From assembly GCF_018137945.1 (NCBI RefSeq), contig NZ_CP073089.1, positions 2,976,001 through 3,040,000 of the forward strand: a stretch of 64,000 nucleotides of DNA. The letters run 5' to 3'. Both the position numbers and the translations under genes were made by a program. Shown here in pieces: positions 8,377-17,141 of this stretch (within the stretch, counting starts at the first letter, position 1; the number at the start of each line of letters is the position of its first letter). Source of the DNA: Brevibacterium sp. W7.2 (GTDB taxonomy: Bacteria; Actinomycetota; Actinomycetes; Actinomycetales; Brevibacteriaceae). A model generated the notes under the pieces. That model saw only the letters and a list, made by a program, of their open reading frames with translations. It ran no database searches and was not told the origin of the DNA.

Positions 8377-10653
8377 ATGGCCGATTCCCCTCTCCACGAC
8401 ATCGTCTCCGGGTTCGGTGTCAGGGACGATCGGATCGTCCACACCCGCGATATTCCACAGCGGTTCGAACACGAGTCGGACTGGCCGGAGTGGGTCGATG
8501 AGGAGTTGCGGCACGCGACCCACGCGATCGGCGTCGACCGCCCGTGGCGGCATCAGGTCGAGGCGGCGCAGGCGGCCCGTGACGGCGAGGACGTCGTCAT
8601 CGCCACCCCCACCGCCTCGGGCAAGTCGCTCGGATTCTGGCTGCCGGTGCTCGAGTCGATCCAGACGACGCGGGAGGGTCTGCGGACCTCCTCGGCGATC
8701 TACATCGCTCCGACGAAGGCACTCGCCGCCGATCAGCTGACGAAGCTCGAGCAGCTCATCGTCCGCGGTGTCCGCCCGGCGGCGTATGACGGCGACACGT
8801 CGCAGGCGGCCAAGGACTGGGCGCGCCGGCACGCGAACATCATCTTCACCAACCCGGACATGCTCCACCGCGGGATCCTTCCCCAGCACGAGCGCTTCGC
8901 CCGGCTGTTCAAGTCCCTGCGCTTCATCATCGTCGACGAGGCCCATCGGTATCGCGGCGTGTTCGGCTCCCATGTCGCGCTCATCCTCAGGCGGCTCCTG
9001 CGCATCGCCGCTCACTACGGCGCGCATCCGGTCGTCATCGGCGCCTCGGCGACGATGGCGCAGCCGGATGCGGCGTTCGCGCGGCTGACCGGGCGGCCGG
9101 CGCACCCGGTGACCGAGGACGCCTCCCCGCGTGCCGCGGGCAGCTTCGCGCTGTGGGAGCCGCCGGTGTCACCCGACGGTGATCGTCGCAGCGGACTCGC
9201 CGAGGCGGCCGACGTCCTCACCGACGCGATGTGCGCAGGCTTCCGCTCGATCGCGTTCATCGCCTCCCGCCGCGGCTCGGAGGCGCTGGCGTCAACGGTC
9301 CGCGAGCAGGTGGGAGCCGTCGATGACTCCCTGACCGGCAAGGTCGCCGCCTATCGCGGCGGATACCTCGCGGAGGAGCGCCGCGCCTTGGAGGCGGCTC
9401 TGCGGTCGGGGCGTCTGCTCGCGGTGGCATCGACGAATGCCCTCGAACTCGGCATCGACATCTCCGGACTCGACCTCGTCATCATCTCCGGCTGGCCCGG
9501 CACTCTGGCCTCGCTGTGGCAGCAGGCCGGCCGTGCGGGCCGGGCCGGACAGAAGTGGATGGCCGTCTTCATCGCCCGGGACGACCCGCTTGACACGTAC
9601 GTCGTCCACCACCCGGAGGTCATCTTCGACGCTCCCGTCGATGCCGGGGTCATCAACCCCGGAAACCCGTATGTCCTCAGCGGGCATCTGTGCGCGGCCG
9701 CGGCCGAGGTGCCGCTGACACCGGCCGACCTCGCCCATTTCCCCGACAATGCCGCCGAGGTCGTCGACGACCTCGTCGAACGGAAGATGCTGCGGGCAAG
9801 GCCTGCCGGGTGGTTCTGGGCCAAGGACATGCCCGCCACCGACCTCGCCGACATCCGCGGCACCGGCGGCGGTCAGTTCCGCCTCGTCGAGGCGAGCACG
9901 GGAACGCTGCTCGGCACCGTCGACGAGGCGGGCGCGCACACCGGTGCCCACCCGGGAGCCGTCTACACGCATCAGGGCACGGACTTCCTTGTCGCCGACC
10001 TCGATCTCGACGAGAGAGTCGCGTTCATCGAGCGCGCCGAGGTCGACTACACGACGCAGCCGCGGTCGACGACGGAGATCTCCATCGTCGACACCGCCTC
10101 CCAGCGCACCCTGCCGTCGGGGGTGACCGTGGCCAGCGGCACCGTCGACGTCACCGATGAGGTCATCGCCTACCGGATGCGGGCGAAGCGCGGTGGTGCG
10201 ATCATCGCCGAACACGACCTCGACCTGCCCGAGCGCACCCTGCGGACCTCGGCGGTGTGGTGGACGATCCCGCAGGCTCTCCTCGAGGAGACGGAGGTCC
10301 TCAAGGCCGATCTGCCCGGAGCCGTCCATGCCGCCGAGCACGCCTCGATCGGCCTGCTGCCGCTCTTCGCCGGGTGCGACCGCTGGGACATCGGCGGGGT
10401 CTCGACGGCGCTGCACGCCGACACCGGCATGGCCACGGTCTTCGTCTACGACGGACTGGCCGGCGGGGCCGGATTCTCCGAGCGCGGCAGCGAGGTCATC
10501 GAGGAGTGGCTCGGCGCCACCCGGGATGCGATCGCGGCCTGTGAGTGCGTCGACGGCTGCCCGTCGTGTGTGCAGTCGCCGAAGTGCGGCAACGGCAACG
10601 AACCGCTCGACAAGGCGGCCGCCCTGCGCCTGCTCCGCGGCGTCCTCGACTGA
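8377..10653 (+). CDS. DEAD/DEAH-box helicase, MrfA-like, with C-terminal Cys4 domain
   Basis: 758 residues from ATG at 8377; a GTG at 8338 is in frame but adds only a poor leader. Domain 1 has the P-loop TPTASGKS (77–84) and the DEAH box (187–190); domain 2 has the LGIDISGLD and QQAGRAGR motifs of superfamily 2. The C-terminal DUF1998 region ends in a cysteine cluster (CECVDGCPSC…KC) expected to bind zinc. The best-studied relative, Bacillus MrfA, is a 3'-to-5' helicase in repair of mitomycin C damage; the mycobacterial counterpart sits in the same place next to topA. It acts in the cytoplasm on DNA. Confidence 0.9.
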   Translation: MADSPLHDIVSGFGVRDDRIVHTRDIPQRFEHESDWPEWVDEELRHATHAIGVDRPWRHQVEAAQAARDGEDVVIATPTASGKSLGFWLPVLESIQTTREGLRTSSAIYIAPTKALAADQLTKLEQLIVRGVRPAAYDGDTSQAAKDWARRHANIIFTNPDMLHRGILPQHERFARLFKSLRFIIVDEAHRYRGVFGSHVALILRRLLRIAAHYGAHPVVIGASATMAQPDAAFARLTGRPAHPVTEDASPRAAGSFALWEPPVSPDGDRRSGLAEAADVLTDAMCAGFRSIAFIASRRGSEALASTVREQVGAVDDSLTGKVAAYRGGYLAEERRALEAALRSGRLLAVASTNALELGIDISGLDLVIISGWPGTLASLWQQAGRAGRAGQKWMAVFIARDDPLDTYVVHHPEVIFDAPVDAGVINPGNPYVLSGHLCAAAAEVPLTPADLAHFPDNAAEVVDDLVERKMLRARPAGWFWAKDMPATDLADIRGTGGGQFRLVEASTGTLLGTVDEAGAHTGAHPGAVYTHQGTDFLVADLDLDERVAFIERAEVDYTTQPRSTTEISIVDTASQRTLPSGVTVASGTVDVTDEVIAYRMRAKRGGAIIAEHDLDLPERTLRTSAVWWTIPQALLEETEVLKADLPGAVHAAEHASIGLLPLFAGCDRWDIGGVSTALHADTGMATVFVYDGLAGGAGFSERGSEVIEEWLGATRDAIAACECVDGCPSCVQSPKCGNGNEPLDKAAALRLLRGVLD

Positions 10654-10746
10654 GGCCACCGGCGTCGACACCGGACGCTGTCATCGACACCTGAGGTCGC
10701 GGTCGCCCGCACCCGACGCCAGGGCCCCGCAACGACAGCCCATTCC

Positions 10747-11064
10747 CTACCGTCCCGCCACAGCCTCCTCCCGCACCGCCGGCAGAGGACCGGGGATGTC
10801 GACGTCGACCTCGACGAACGCACTCTGCTGCGCGCTCGAGGCCCGACAGTCCCGCAGCGTCGCACCGTTGCGCTCGGCCACCTCCTTCGCCGTCTCGCAG
10901 GGGTCGCCGGTGGTCAGACCCCGCGCGGCGTCCGCGGCGGCAAGCGCTGCGAGATCGGCGGCGGCCTGAGCCGTGCTGTGGGCGACGAACGCCTGGCTGA
11001 GGGCCCCGATCGCCGTGACGAAGGCGACGATCATCCCGCACAGCCCGATGACGATGTTCGTCAT
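10747..11064 (-). CDS. TadE-like pilus-associated protein (Rv3654c-like)
   Basis: 105 residues from ATG at 11064, which overlaps the stop of the upstream TadE gene (ATGA). One N-terminal hydrophobic helix (residues 3–27) is followed by an Ala-rich segment (AAADLAALAAADAA) and a small exported domain with two cysteines (PCETAK and DCRASS). This matches the small TadE-like protein encoded at the end of actinobacterial Tad loci, probably a minor pseudopilin or secreted protein. Last gene of the pilin sub-operon. Confidence 0.8.
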   Translation of the reverse strand: MTNIVIGLCGMIVAFVTAIGALSQAFVAHSTAQAAADLAALAAADAARGLTTGDPCETAKEVAERNGATLRDCRASSAQQSAFVEVDVDIPGPLPAVREEAVAGR

Positions 11065-11432
11065 GACCCGTCTCCCCGTCCGCCCTCGGAACGCGCCGTC
11101 GCCTCGGCGCTGACCTCGTCGAGGAAGAAGATCGCGTCGGGCAGGGCGATCGTCACGGTCACGGTCGCATACCCGCCGTCGGTGCCGACGGTGACCGTCG
11201 AGGACGTACCCGCGTGCTTCTTCGCCTCGTCGACGACGGCGGCCCGCGGTTCGCCGCGAGCGATCTCACGTGCGGCCGACCGCGCGGCGTCGAAGGCTCT
11301 CAGCTGGGAGAATCCCACGGCGGCGGCTCCCGCGAGCACGACGACGAGCAACACGAGGGCCGGGAGGACGACGGCGAACTCCGCGGTCGCCGTGCCGGCG
11401 TCGTCGTGACCGCGGGACCCGGGCGCGCGCAT
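11061..11432 (-). CDS. TadE family pseudopilin
   Basis: 123 residues from ATG at 11432; in-frame starts further upstream would run through the pilin gene. The N-terminal GTATAEFAVVLPAL has the G-x4-E-F prepilin processing pattern followed by a hydrophobic helix (VLLVVVLAGAAAVGF). TadE proteins are minor pseudopilins cleaved by a prepilin peptidase; none is encoded in this window. The stop overlaps the next gene by 4 bp and the pilin stop is 1 bp upstream, so the three are translated as a unit. Confidence 0.85.
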   Translation of the reverse strand: MRAPGSRGHDDAGTATAEFAVVLPALVLLVVVLAGAAAVGFSQLRAFDAARSAAREIARGEPRAAVVDEAKKHAGTSSTVTVGTDGGYATVTVTIALPDAIFFLDEVSAEATARSEGGRGDGS

Positions 11433-11433
11433 G

Positions 11434-11817
11434 TCAGGCGCCGAGGCCGAGGGCTGCCTGGATGACGCCGGTGACGAGTTCCTTGATCGGCTCCGATTTG
11501 AGGATGACGACGAGAAGCGCGGCGAAGCCGCAGGCCGCGAGCGTGGTGATCGCGTACTCCGCCGTCGTCGCCCCGGTGTCGGCACCCCACCCCGCGTCTG
11601 CCCGCAGCGCACCGTCGAGGTGGTCATCCGCTCCGGAGTGGTCGGCCGGCAGGCGGTCGGTTCGCGGCGCCGATTCGAGCGACGACGCGGTGTCGGCGCT
11701 CGTCCCGGAACCGACGGAATCGCCGCCGGCCGCCGGTGCGGGTCCACTCCCCCACGCGGGATAAGTCGGCGCGGTGCCTGTGCGGAATGTGTCTGTGCCG
11801 GTGGTGTCTGTGCTCAT
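11434..11817 (-). CDS. Flp-type pilin, DUF4244-like
   Basis: 127 residues from ATG at 11817, with a strong GAGGAGGAG ribosome site just before it. The first 80 residues are a Ser/Thr/Gly/Asp-rich leader; then comes GATTAEYAITTL, an exact G-x4-E-Y Flp prepilin site, and a hydrophobic helix (AACGFAALLVVIL). The mature pilin would be about 48 residues. The leader is unusually long for Flp pilins, which normally have about 20 residues, although long leaders occur in the DUF4244 family. It heads the pilin sub-operon, separated from the assembly ATPase genes by a 4-kb cassette. Confidence 0.85.
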   Translation of the reverse strand: MSTDTTGTDTFRTGTAPTYPAWGSGPAPAAGGDSVGSGTSADTASSLESAPRTDRLPADHSGADDHLDGALRADAGWGADTGATTAEYAITTLAACGFAALLVVILKSEPIKELVTGVIQAALGLGA

Positions 11818-11910
11818 GGTCTCCTCCTCGAGGACGGTTCCGCACACTCTGCGCGGACGGACCTCCAGACTGGTCAGCGAGCACCGCGGAGGTCGAGGCC
11901 CGAGAACACC

Positions 11911-11973
11911 CCTGTGGACTCCGCTCGAGCGTCCACAGGCCCAGCGCACACGAGTTCGCGACTCGTCCACAGG
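11911..11973. promoter_or_regulatory. Cluster of three GTCCACAGG 9-mers upstream of the pilin gene
   Basis: CCTGTGGAC at 11911–11919 and GTCCACAGG at 11931–11939 form a 9-bp inverted repeat with 11 bp between arms; a third copy lies at 11965–11973. The same 9-mer appears at 20052–20060 and 20198–20206, upstream of the ssd-cpaF-tadB-tadC operon. It could be a shared operator; it also resembles a weak DnaA box. Confidence 0.4.
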
Positions 11974-11987
11974 CGACTGCACGCAAG

Positions 11988-12905
11988 TCAGTACGCGAGC
12001 CACTCCCAGGTCGGACTCTGCTCGATGAAGTAGTCGACGATGCTGCTCACCCGCCGCGGCACCGGATGCCCGGTCTCGTAGACGGCGACGATCGAGTTCG
12101 GCGCCTGAGGATCATCGATGGGGATGTAGGCGATGCCGTCGTCGGAGTCCCGGCCCTCGGCCTCCGAGCCGATGTTGCCCACCGAATAGCCCAGCCCCCG
12201 GCGCACAAGTCCGCGCACCGTCTCCGGACTCGCACTCTCCCAGCGGACATCGGGCTCGACTCCGGCCCCGCGGATCATCGCCTCGACCCTGTCCCGCGAC
12301 GGCGGCTGGTTGAAGAGGATGACCGGCATCTCGGCGACCTCGCGGAAGGCGATCTCCTTGCGGCCGGCCAGCGGATGGTCGGCCGCGAGGAGGATCACCT
12401 GGCGGAAGCTCGCGATCTCCTGCGCCGGCACCGTCGGCGGAAGCTGACCGCCGAAGGTGAGGACGAGATCGAGGCGACCGACGTCGAGCTCTCGCCGCAG
12501 ATCCCCGGTCGCCCCTTCGGTGAATGAGATGTCCAACCCGGGATGCGCCTCGGCGAAATCACTGATCAGCTGCGGCAGCAGATACGGCCCGAGCGGGAAG
12601 ATGCACCCGACCCGGACCGAACCGACGATCGTCGACTGGTCCCCCATGGCGACGTCGGGGATCTCGCGGGCCAGATCGAGCATCGCCCGGGCCCGCGACA
12701 CCAGGGCCGTCCCCGCGCTCGTCGGCCGAACCCCGGCCGTGCGACTGCGCACGAGCAGACGGGTGCCCACGGCCCGCTCGAGTTCGTTGAGCGCCGTCGA
12801 CACCGTCGCCTGCGTGACGCTGCACGTGCGCGCCGCAGCCGTGATCGACCCGTCGTCGAGGGCGGCGAGGAAGTATTCGAGCTGGCGCAGCGTGATGTCG
12901 CTCAT
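11988..12905 (-). CDS. LysR-family transcriptional regulator
   Basis: 305 residues from ATG at 12905. The N-terminal winged helix (LRQLEYFLAALDDGSITAAA through SVTQATVSTALNELERAVG) is typical LysR, followed by a two-lobed effector domain from about residue 90. It is divergent from the metallo-hydrolase gene across a 99-bp region holding an AT-rich dyad (12938–12950), the normal arrangement for a LysR protein controlling its neighbour and itself. It probably regulates the hydrolase and the MHS transporter; the effector is likely the substrate or product of these. It sits inside the interrupted Tad locus. Confidence 0.93.
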   Translation of the reverse strand: MSDITLRQLEYFLAALDDGSITAAARTCSVTQATVSTALNELERAVGTRLLVRSRTAGVRPTSAGTALVSRARAMLDLAREIPDVAMGDQSTIVGSVRVGCIFPLGPYLLPQLISDFAEAHPGLDISFTEGATGDLRRELDVGRLDLVLTFGGQLPPTVPAQEIASFRQVILLAADHPLAGRKEIAFREVAEMPVILFNQPPSRDRVEAMIRGAGVEPDVRWESASPETVRGLVRRGLGYSVGNIGSEAEGRDSDDGIAYIPIDDPQAPNSIVAVYETGHPVPRRVSSIVDYFIEQSPTWEWLAY

Positions 12906-12937
12906 TGAGATTCCCTATGTGCGTTCGACATTTAATT

Positions 12938-12950
12938 AATTGGATCAATT
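12938..12950. promoter_or_regulatory. AT-rich dyad between lysR gene and hydrolase gene
   Basis: AATTG-GAT-CAATT is a perfect 5-bp dyad in the divergent intergenic region, embedded in an AT-rich stretch (12929–12953) that stands out from the surrounding high-GC DNA. Position and symmetry suit a LysR operator. Confidence 0.5.
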
Positions 12951-13004
12951 TTATGACCTCGGCCACACTGGATGAAACCCCGACACCGACGAGAGGTCAC
13001 CACC

Positions 13005-14039
13005 ATGCCATCCACCAGCTCCACTGCCACCCGCGTCATCACCCTGGGCGTGGCAGGCGGACCCCGCTGGTGGCCGGCCACCGCCTCCGAAGAGCCCTCG
13101 GGCATTGCGACCGCCGTCGTCGTCGGCGACGCCTTCTACCTCATCGACGCCGGCTCGGGCACCGGCCGCAACCTCGTCCGGGCGGGCCTGCCGATGGAGC
13201 GGATGCGGGCGATGTTCCTCACCCACCTCCACTCCGACCATGTCGCCGCCCTCCCGAGCCTGCTCCTCTTCAGCAGCTACGAAGCCAAGAGCGAGAACAG
13301 CGACCCGATCCGTATCATCGGCCCCGGTGACCGCGGCACACCCCCTCCTCTGTCGGAGCACGCCGCAGCGTCCGACGGCACGGCCGCCCGCACCCCGCTC
13401 TACCCGGAGAAGCCGACGCCGGGCACCGCAGACATGGTCGACCTGCTCTTCCGCGCCTTCGCCACCGACCTCAACGACCGCTACCTCGACGGGCTCAAAC
13501 CCACCGCGAAGCAGCTCTTCACCGCCTCCGACATCGCGGTGCCCACGACCATCGGCTATCACCCCGATGACGATCCGGCCCCGGAGATCAGACCGTTCGC
13601 GATCTACGAGGACGATCGCGTCCGAGTCCTCGCCACCCTGGCACTCCACCCACCCGTGGCACCGGCGTTCGGCTTCCGCATCGAGACCGATGACGGCGTC
13701 GTTGCGATCTCCGGGGATACGACGTTCACCCCGAACATGATCGCGCTCGCCGACAATGCCGACATCCTCCTCCACGAGGCGATCGACGAAGAGTGGATCG
13801 ACGCCGTCCACGGCTCGCCGACCGACCCCGTCGCCCGCGCCTCACGGGCCCACCACCTGAGGTCCCACACGACTGTCGCCGATGCACTGAGGGTGGCTGA
13901 CTCCGCTTCAGCCAAGCAGCTCCTCCTCCATCACATCGTTCCCGGTAACAACCGGTCGAGCATCCAGGCGCAGCTGTCCGCGGTTCGGAACTCGCGGGCA
14001 TCCATCCCACACGACCGAGACGAGTTCATCCTGCGCTGA
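13005..14039 (+). CDS. Metallo-beta-lactamase-fold hydrolase (RNase Z/arylsulfatase-like)
   Basis: 344 residues from ATG at 13005, with GAGAGG 9 nt upstream; ATG at 12972 is an alternative. The zinc-binding THLHSDH motif lies near residue 75, with a later ISGDTTF (aspartate ligand) and LLHHIVPG (histidine ligand). The family hydrolyses ester, phosphodiester or lactone bonds. The natural substrate is unknown, but pairing with a LysR regulator and a metabolite:H+ symporter suggests catabolism of an imported organic acid ester or lactone. There is no signal peptide, so it is cytoplasmic. Confidence 0.85.
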   Translation: MPSTSSTATRVITLGVAGGPRWWPATASEEPSGIATAVVVGDAFYLIDAGSGTGRNLVRAGLPMERMRAMFLTHLHSDHVAALPSLLLFSSYEAKSENSDPIRIIGPGDRGTPPPLSEHAAASDGTAARTPLYPEKPTPGTADMVDLLFRAFATDLNDRYLDGLKPTAKQLFTASDIAVPTTIGYHPDDDPAPEIRPFAIYEDDRVRVLATLALHPPVAPAFGFRIETDDGVVAISGDTTFTPNMIALADNADILLHEAIDEEWIDAVHGSPTDPVARASRAHHLRSHTTVADALRVADSASAKQLLLHHIVPGNNRSSIQAQLSAVRNSRASIPHDRDEFILR

Positions 14040-14253
14040 CACCGGTTCGGAGCCGCCACCTCGGCGAGCGACTCCGGATCACCATCACGACGGTGCCGAC
14101 CCAGCGCACCACTGACCGGCCGCACCACCGGGCCACCGCACCCGCACCGTCGCCGCACACCGCGCTGACGCTCCACCCTGCGCCGATGCCTGCCTGCACG
14201 TTCGACGATCTGCACTCCTGGCAGAGAATTCCGCACGATCCGAGGAGAATCCC

Positions 14254-15612
14254 GTGACCCAGCCCTCTGCACCCCTGCCCGAAAATCCGCCCGCACACAC
14301 CCCGGACCCCAAGGAAGTGCGCACCGTGCTCGCCTCCGGCTTCATGGGGACGATGCTCGAGTACTACGACTTCATGCTCTACGCGACGGCGGCCAGCCTC
14401 GTCTTCGGGCCGCTCTTCTTCTCCGGTCTCGGCCCGCAGGGGGCGCTGCTCGCGTCGTTCTCCACGCTCGCCGTCGGCTACCTCATCCGTCCGCTCGGCG
14501 GCATCATCCTCGGTCACTTCGGCGACAAGATCGGACGCAAGCCGATCCTCGTCTTCACCCTCGCCCTCATCGGCGTCGCCTCGGTGGGCATCGGCCTGCT
14601 GCCGACGACGCAGGACGGCAACTACTTCGGTGTCTTCGCCCTCGTCTTCCTCCGCGTCCTCCAGGGCATCGCCGTCGGCGGTGAGATGACCGGAGCCGCC
14701 CTCATGGCCGTCGAGCACGCCCCGGAGAAGAGCCGCGCCTTCGCCGGCGCGATCGCCGTCTCCGGCGGTCCCGCGGGCACCGTGCTCGCCGCCCTCGTCG
14801 TCGCGACGACCGCCGTCATCTCCGGCGATGACTTCCTCGTCTGGGGATGGCGCGTGCCGTTCCTCCTCAGCGCTGTCCTCGTCGTCGCCGCGTTCATCAT
14901 CCGCCTCAAGGTCACCGAGTCGCCGCTGTTCGAGCAGCTCGAGGAGGAGAAGAAGGAGAAGCGCCTGCCGATCCTCGACGTCTTCAGCAAGCACCTGAAG
15001 ACGATCCTCATCGGTGTCGGCGTCTACACCTCGATGGTCTTCACCCAGCAGATCGTCACCGTCTACGGTCTCGCCCTGGCCACCCAGAACGGCGTCGACG
15101 TCTCCGACTCCCTCTACCTCAAGGCCGGCGGAGCGCTCGGCCTCATGCTCACCACGGTCCTCTTCGCCCGCCTCAGCGACCGGATCGGCACGACGAAGGT
15201 GCTGATGATGGGCGCCATCGCCGGCGGCGTCCTCGCGATCCCCATCCTCCTCATGCTCAGCAACGGCACCGTGTGGGGCTTCGTGCTCGCGATCGTGCTC
15301 GGCAACGTCATCATCCAGGGCGCTCTCTACGGACCGTTCGCGGCCTTCATCGCCCGGCGCCTGCCGACGGCCGTGCGCTTCACGGGCACCGCGCTGGTCT
15401 ACAACATCGCCTCGACCCTCGGCGGGCTCGCCCCGACCGTCGCAGCGGCCCTGGCCGTCGCCTTCGCCGGCAGCGTCCTGCCGCTGGGCTTCCTGTGGAT
15501 CGTCGTCGCGCTCATCACGGTCCTCTCGCTCATCGTCGCCCCGAAGTCCGGCCCGGCAATGGTGCACACCTCGCGACCGGTGACGATGGACCGCCACGGC
15601 ATCAAGCGCTGA
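14254..15612 (+). CDS. MFS transporter, metabolite:H+ symporter (MHS) family
   Basis: 452 residues from GTG at 14254, with GAGGAGA a few bases upstream. Twelve hydrophobic helices are visible; the loop between helices 2 and 3 reads GHFGDKIGRKP, the MFS signature, and the start (GFMGTMLEYYDFMLYATAA) is characteristic of MHS members such as shikimate, proline/betaine or alpha-ketoglutarate symporters. It would import an organic acid or betaine with protons across the cytoplasmic membrane. It follows the hydrolase gene by 214 bp and ends before a strong terminator hairpin. Confidence 0.9.
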   Translation: MTQPSAPLPENPPAHTPDPKEVRTVLASGFMGTMLEYYDFMLYATAASLVFGPLFFSGLGPQGALLASFSTLAVGYLIRPLGGIILGHFGDKIGRKPILVFTLALIGVASVGIGLLPTTQDGNYFGVFALVFLRVLQGIAVGGEMTGAALMAVEHAPEKSRAFAGAIAVSGGPAGTVLAALVVATTAVISGDDFLVWGWRVPFLLSAVLVVAAFIIRLKVTESPLFEQLEEEKKEKRLPILDVFSKHLKTILIGVGVYTSMVFTQQIVTVYGLALATQNGVDVSDSLYLKAGGALGLMLTTVLFARLSDRIGTTKVLMMGAIAGGVLAIPILLMLSNGTVWGFVLAIVLGNVIIQGALYGPFAAFIARRLPTAVRFTGTALVYNIASTLGGLAPTVAAALAVAFAGSVLPLGFLWIVVALITVLSLIVAPKSGPAMVHTSRPVTMDRHGIKR

Positions 15613-15670
15613 GGTCGGCATCAGAGGCCGGCGGCTCACGCTTCAGGTGCCCTGCCGCCGAACCTCGTCA

Positions 15671-15724
15671 GCTGCCGGTCCGAGGGGGCGTCCCGATCCC
15701 GGGACGCCCCCTCGGACCGGCAGC
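15671..15724. terminator. Strong hairpin terminator between MHS transporter and GNAT genes
   Basis: A perfect 25-bp stem (15671–15695 with 15700–15724) with a 4-nt loop ATCC, placed between two convergent genes, so it can serve both directions. Confidence 0.85.
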
Positions 15725-15748
15725 TGCGCCCAGAAACATTCTTGCGAG

Positions 15749-16345
15749 TCAGCCGGACCAGTCGTCGCGCAGGATCGCCATGATGACCTCGTCGTGGCGG
15801 CGGCCGTTGAAGAACACCGCCTCGCGCAGGCGGCCCTCTTCGACGAATCCGGCGTTCGCGTATGCGGCGATCCCGCGAGTGTTGAAGGCCCAGGTGCGCA
15901 GCTCGACACGGTTTAGTCCCAGCTGCAGGAAGCCGTAACGCAGGGTCAGACGGACGGCGTCGGTGCCATAGCCGCGCCCGTGGAATTCAGGTCCGAGGAT
16001 GATCGCCAGGGTGGCGGATTGGTTGATGGCGTTGCGCCCGAATAGCGTGACGTGACCGATGAACTCACCACTCTCGATGAGCTCGATGCTGAAGCCCACG
16101 GAGCTGCTGTCGGTATTCGCACTCCACTGCAGGAACTGCTCAGACACCGCACCTTCGGGTCGCGGCAGAACGGTGGCATTCTGAAGCACGACGATTGCGG
16201 GATCGAACCACCACTGTTCAAGGTACGGCAGGTCCTCCTCGCGCAGGGGACGCAGCCGAACGGACTGCCCGGCGAAGAGGCTCTGCGCGTACTGTGCGGC
16301 CTCGTCGACATCGTCAAGGCAGTGGAACGGTGGAACTGAAGGCAT
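15749..16345 (-). CDS. GNAT N-acetyltransferase (RimJ/RimL-like)
   Basis: 198 residues from ATG at 16345. Residues 29–190 form one GNAT fold: an RLRPLREEDLPYL opening strand, the acetyl-CoA loop GPEFHGRGYGTDA (R/Q-x2-G-x-G/A type), and NTRGIAAYANAGFVEEG near the end, typical of RimJ/RimL-type enzymes that acetylate protein N-termini, amino-sugars or small amines. The substrate cannot be told. It is the fourth gene of the cassette that splits the Tad locus and lies 142 bp upstream, in genome order, of the tadC stop. Confidence 0.9.
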   Translation of the reverse strand: MPSVPPFHCLDDVDEAAQYAQSLFAGQSVRLRPLREEDLPYLEQWWFDPAIVVLQNATVLPRPEGAVSEQFLQWSANTDSSSVGFSIELIESGEFIGHVTLFGRNAINQSATLAIILGPEFHGRGYGTDAVRLTLRYGFLQLGLNRVELRTWAFNTRGIAAYANAGFVEEGRLREAVFFNGRRHDEVIMAILRDDWSG

Positions 16346-16487
16346 GGGGCGACCTTATCAAGAGCTTCCGAGGGGTCCGATCCAGCTGCGAGCCGCGTCC
16401 CCCACCGCGTGGATCACCGGCGCATGGATCACTGGCGCAGGAGTCCACGATGAACCGCTGAGCGAAACTGTCTGCCCCGGCACCGAG

Positions 16488-17135
16488 TCAGAAGAACACC
16501 GAGGTGAGATCGGTCAGCAGGGAGATGACGACGGGCACGACGGAGAGGAGGAGGAACGCCGGCAGGATGCACACGCCGAGCGGCACGACGAGGCGCACCC
16601 CGAGTGCGGCGGCCGCTTCCTGCCGCCTGCGCCGTGAGGAGTCCCGCAGCTCCCCGGCGACGGCTTCGATGAGCGGGGCCGGTCCGACCCCGGTGTGCTC
16701 GGAGAAGACGAAGACGTCGAGGACCGGTCGCAGCCGGTCGTCCTCGGACAGGTCGTCACCGCCGATCGTCTTCGCCCGTGCGATCCGCAGCAGCCCCGAC
16801 CGGTCGCCCGTCGCCTCGGCGGTGAGGGTGAGCGCCACAGGGATCGGCAGTCCGGCGGTGAGGCAGATCGCGACGAGGTCGAGGTCGAATGCGAGCTGTT
16901 CGTCGGCGACCGCGGTCCGCTCATTCGCCGAGGCGGTGCCCCCGTCCCCGCTCCTCGCCGAGGCAGCCCCACCGGCCGTCTGACCGGCCGTCAGACCGGT
17001 CGTCCCAGGACCGGGACCGGACCGGCGGCCCGCCCGGACACCACCGCTGAGCAGCATCTCCAGCCGTCCCGCGGGGCGGGCGGTCCACAGCAGCACGGCC
17101 GCGGCGACGAGGAGTCCGACGAGGATCGCAGCCAT
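16488..17135 (-). CDS. TadC-like pilus assembly membrane protein (T2SSF fold)
   Basis: 215 residues from ATG at 17135. An N-terminal hydrophobic helix, a Gly/Ser/Ala-rich linker (about residues 35–75), a T2SSF-type helical domain beginning DLDLVAICLTAGLPIPVAL, and a pair of C-terminal membrane helices (LVVPLGVCILPAFLLLSVVPVV). TadB and TadC form the inner-membrane platform on which Flp pilin is assembled, driven by the CpaF ATPase. It follows tadB by 6 bp. It is last in the assembly operon because the cassette intervenes before the pilin genes. Confidence 0.8.
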   Translation of the reverse strand: MAAILVGLLVAAAVLLWTARPAGRLEMLLSGGVRAGRRSGPGPGTTGLTAGQTAGGAASARSGDGGTASANERTAVADEQLAFDLDLVAICLTAGLPIPVALTLTAEATGDRSGLLRIARAKTIGGDDLSEDDRLRPVLDVFVFSEHTGVGPAPLIEAVAGELRDSSRRRRQEAAAALGVRLVVPLGVCILPAFLLLSVVPVVISLLTDLTSVFF

Positions 17136-17141
17136 CGTCCC

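Noticed and set aside
11911-11973. DnaA boxes or a replication origin
   Set aside because: The 9-mer GTCCACAGG differs from TTGTCCACA in key bases, and no dnaA, dnaN or AT-rich unwinding region is nearby.
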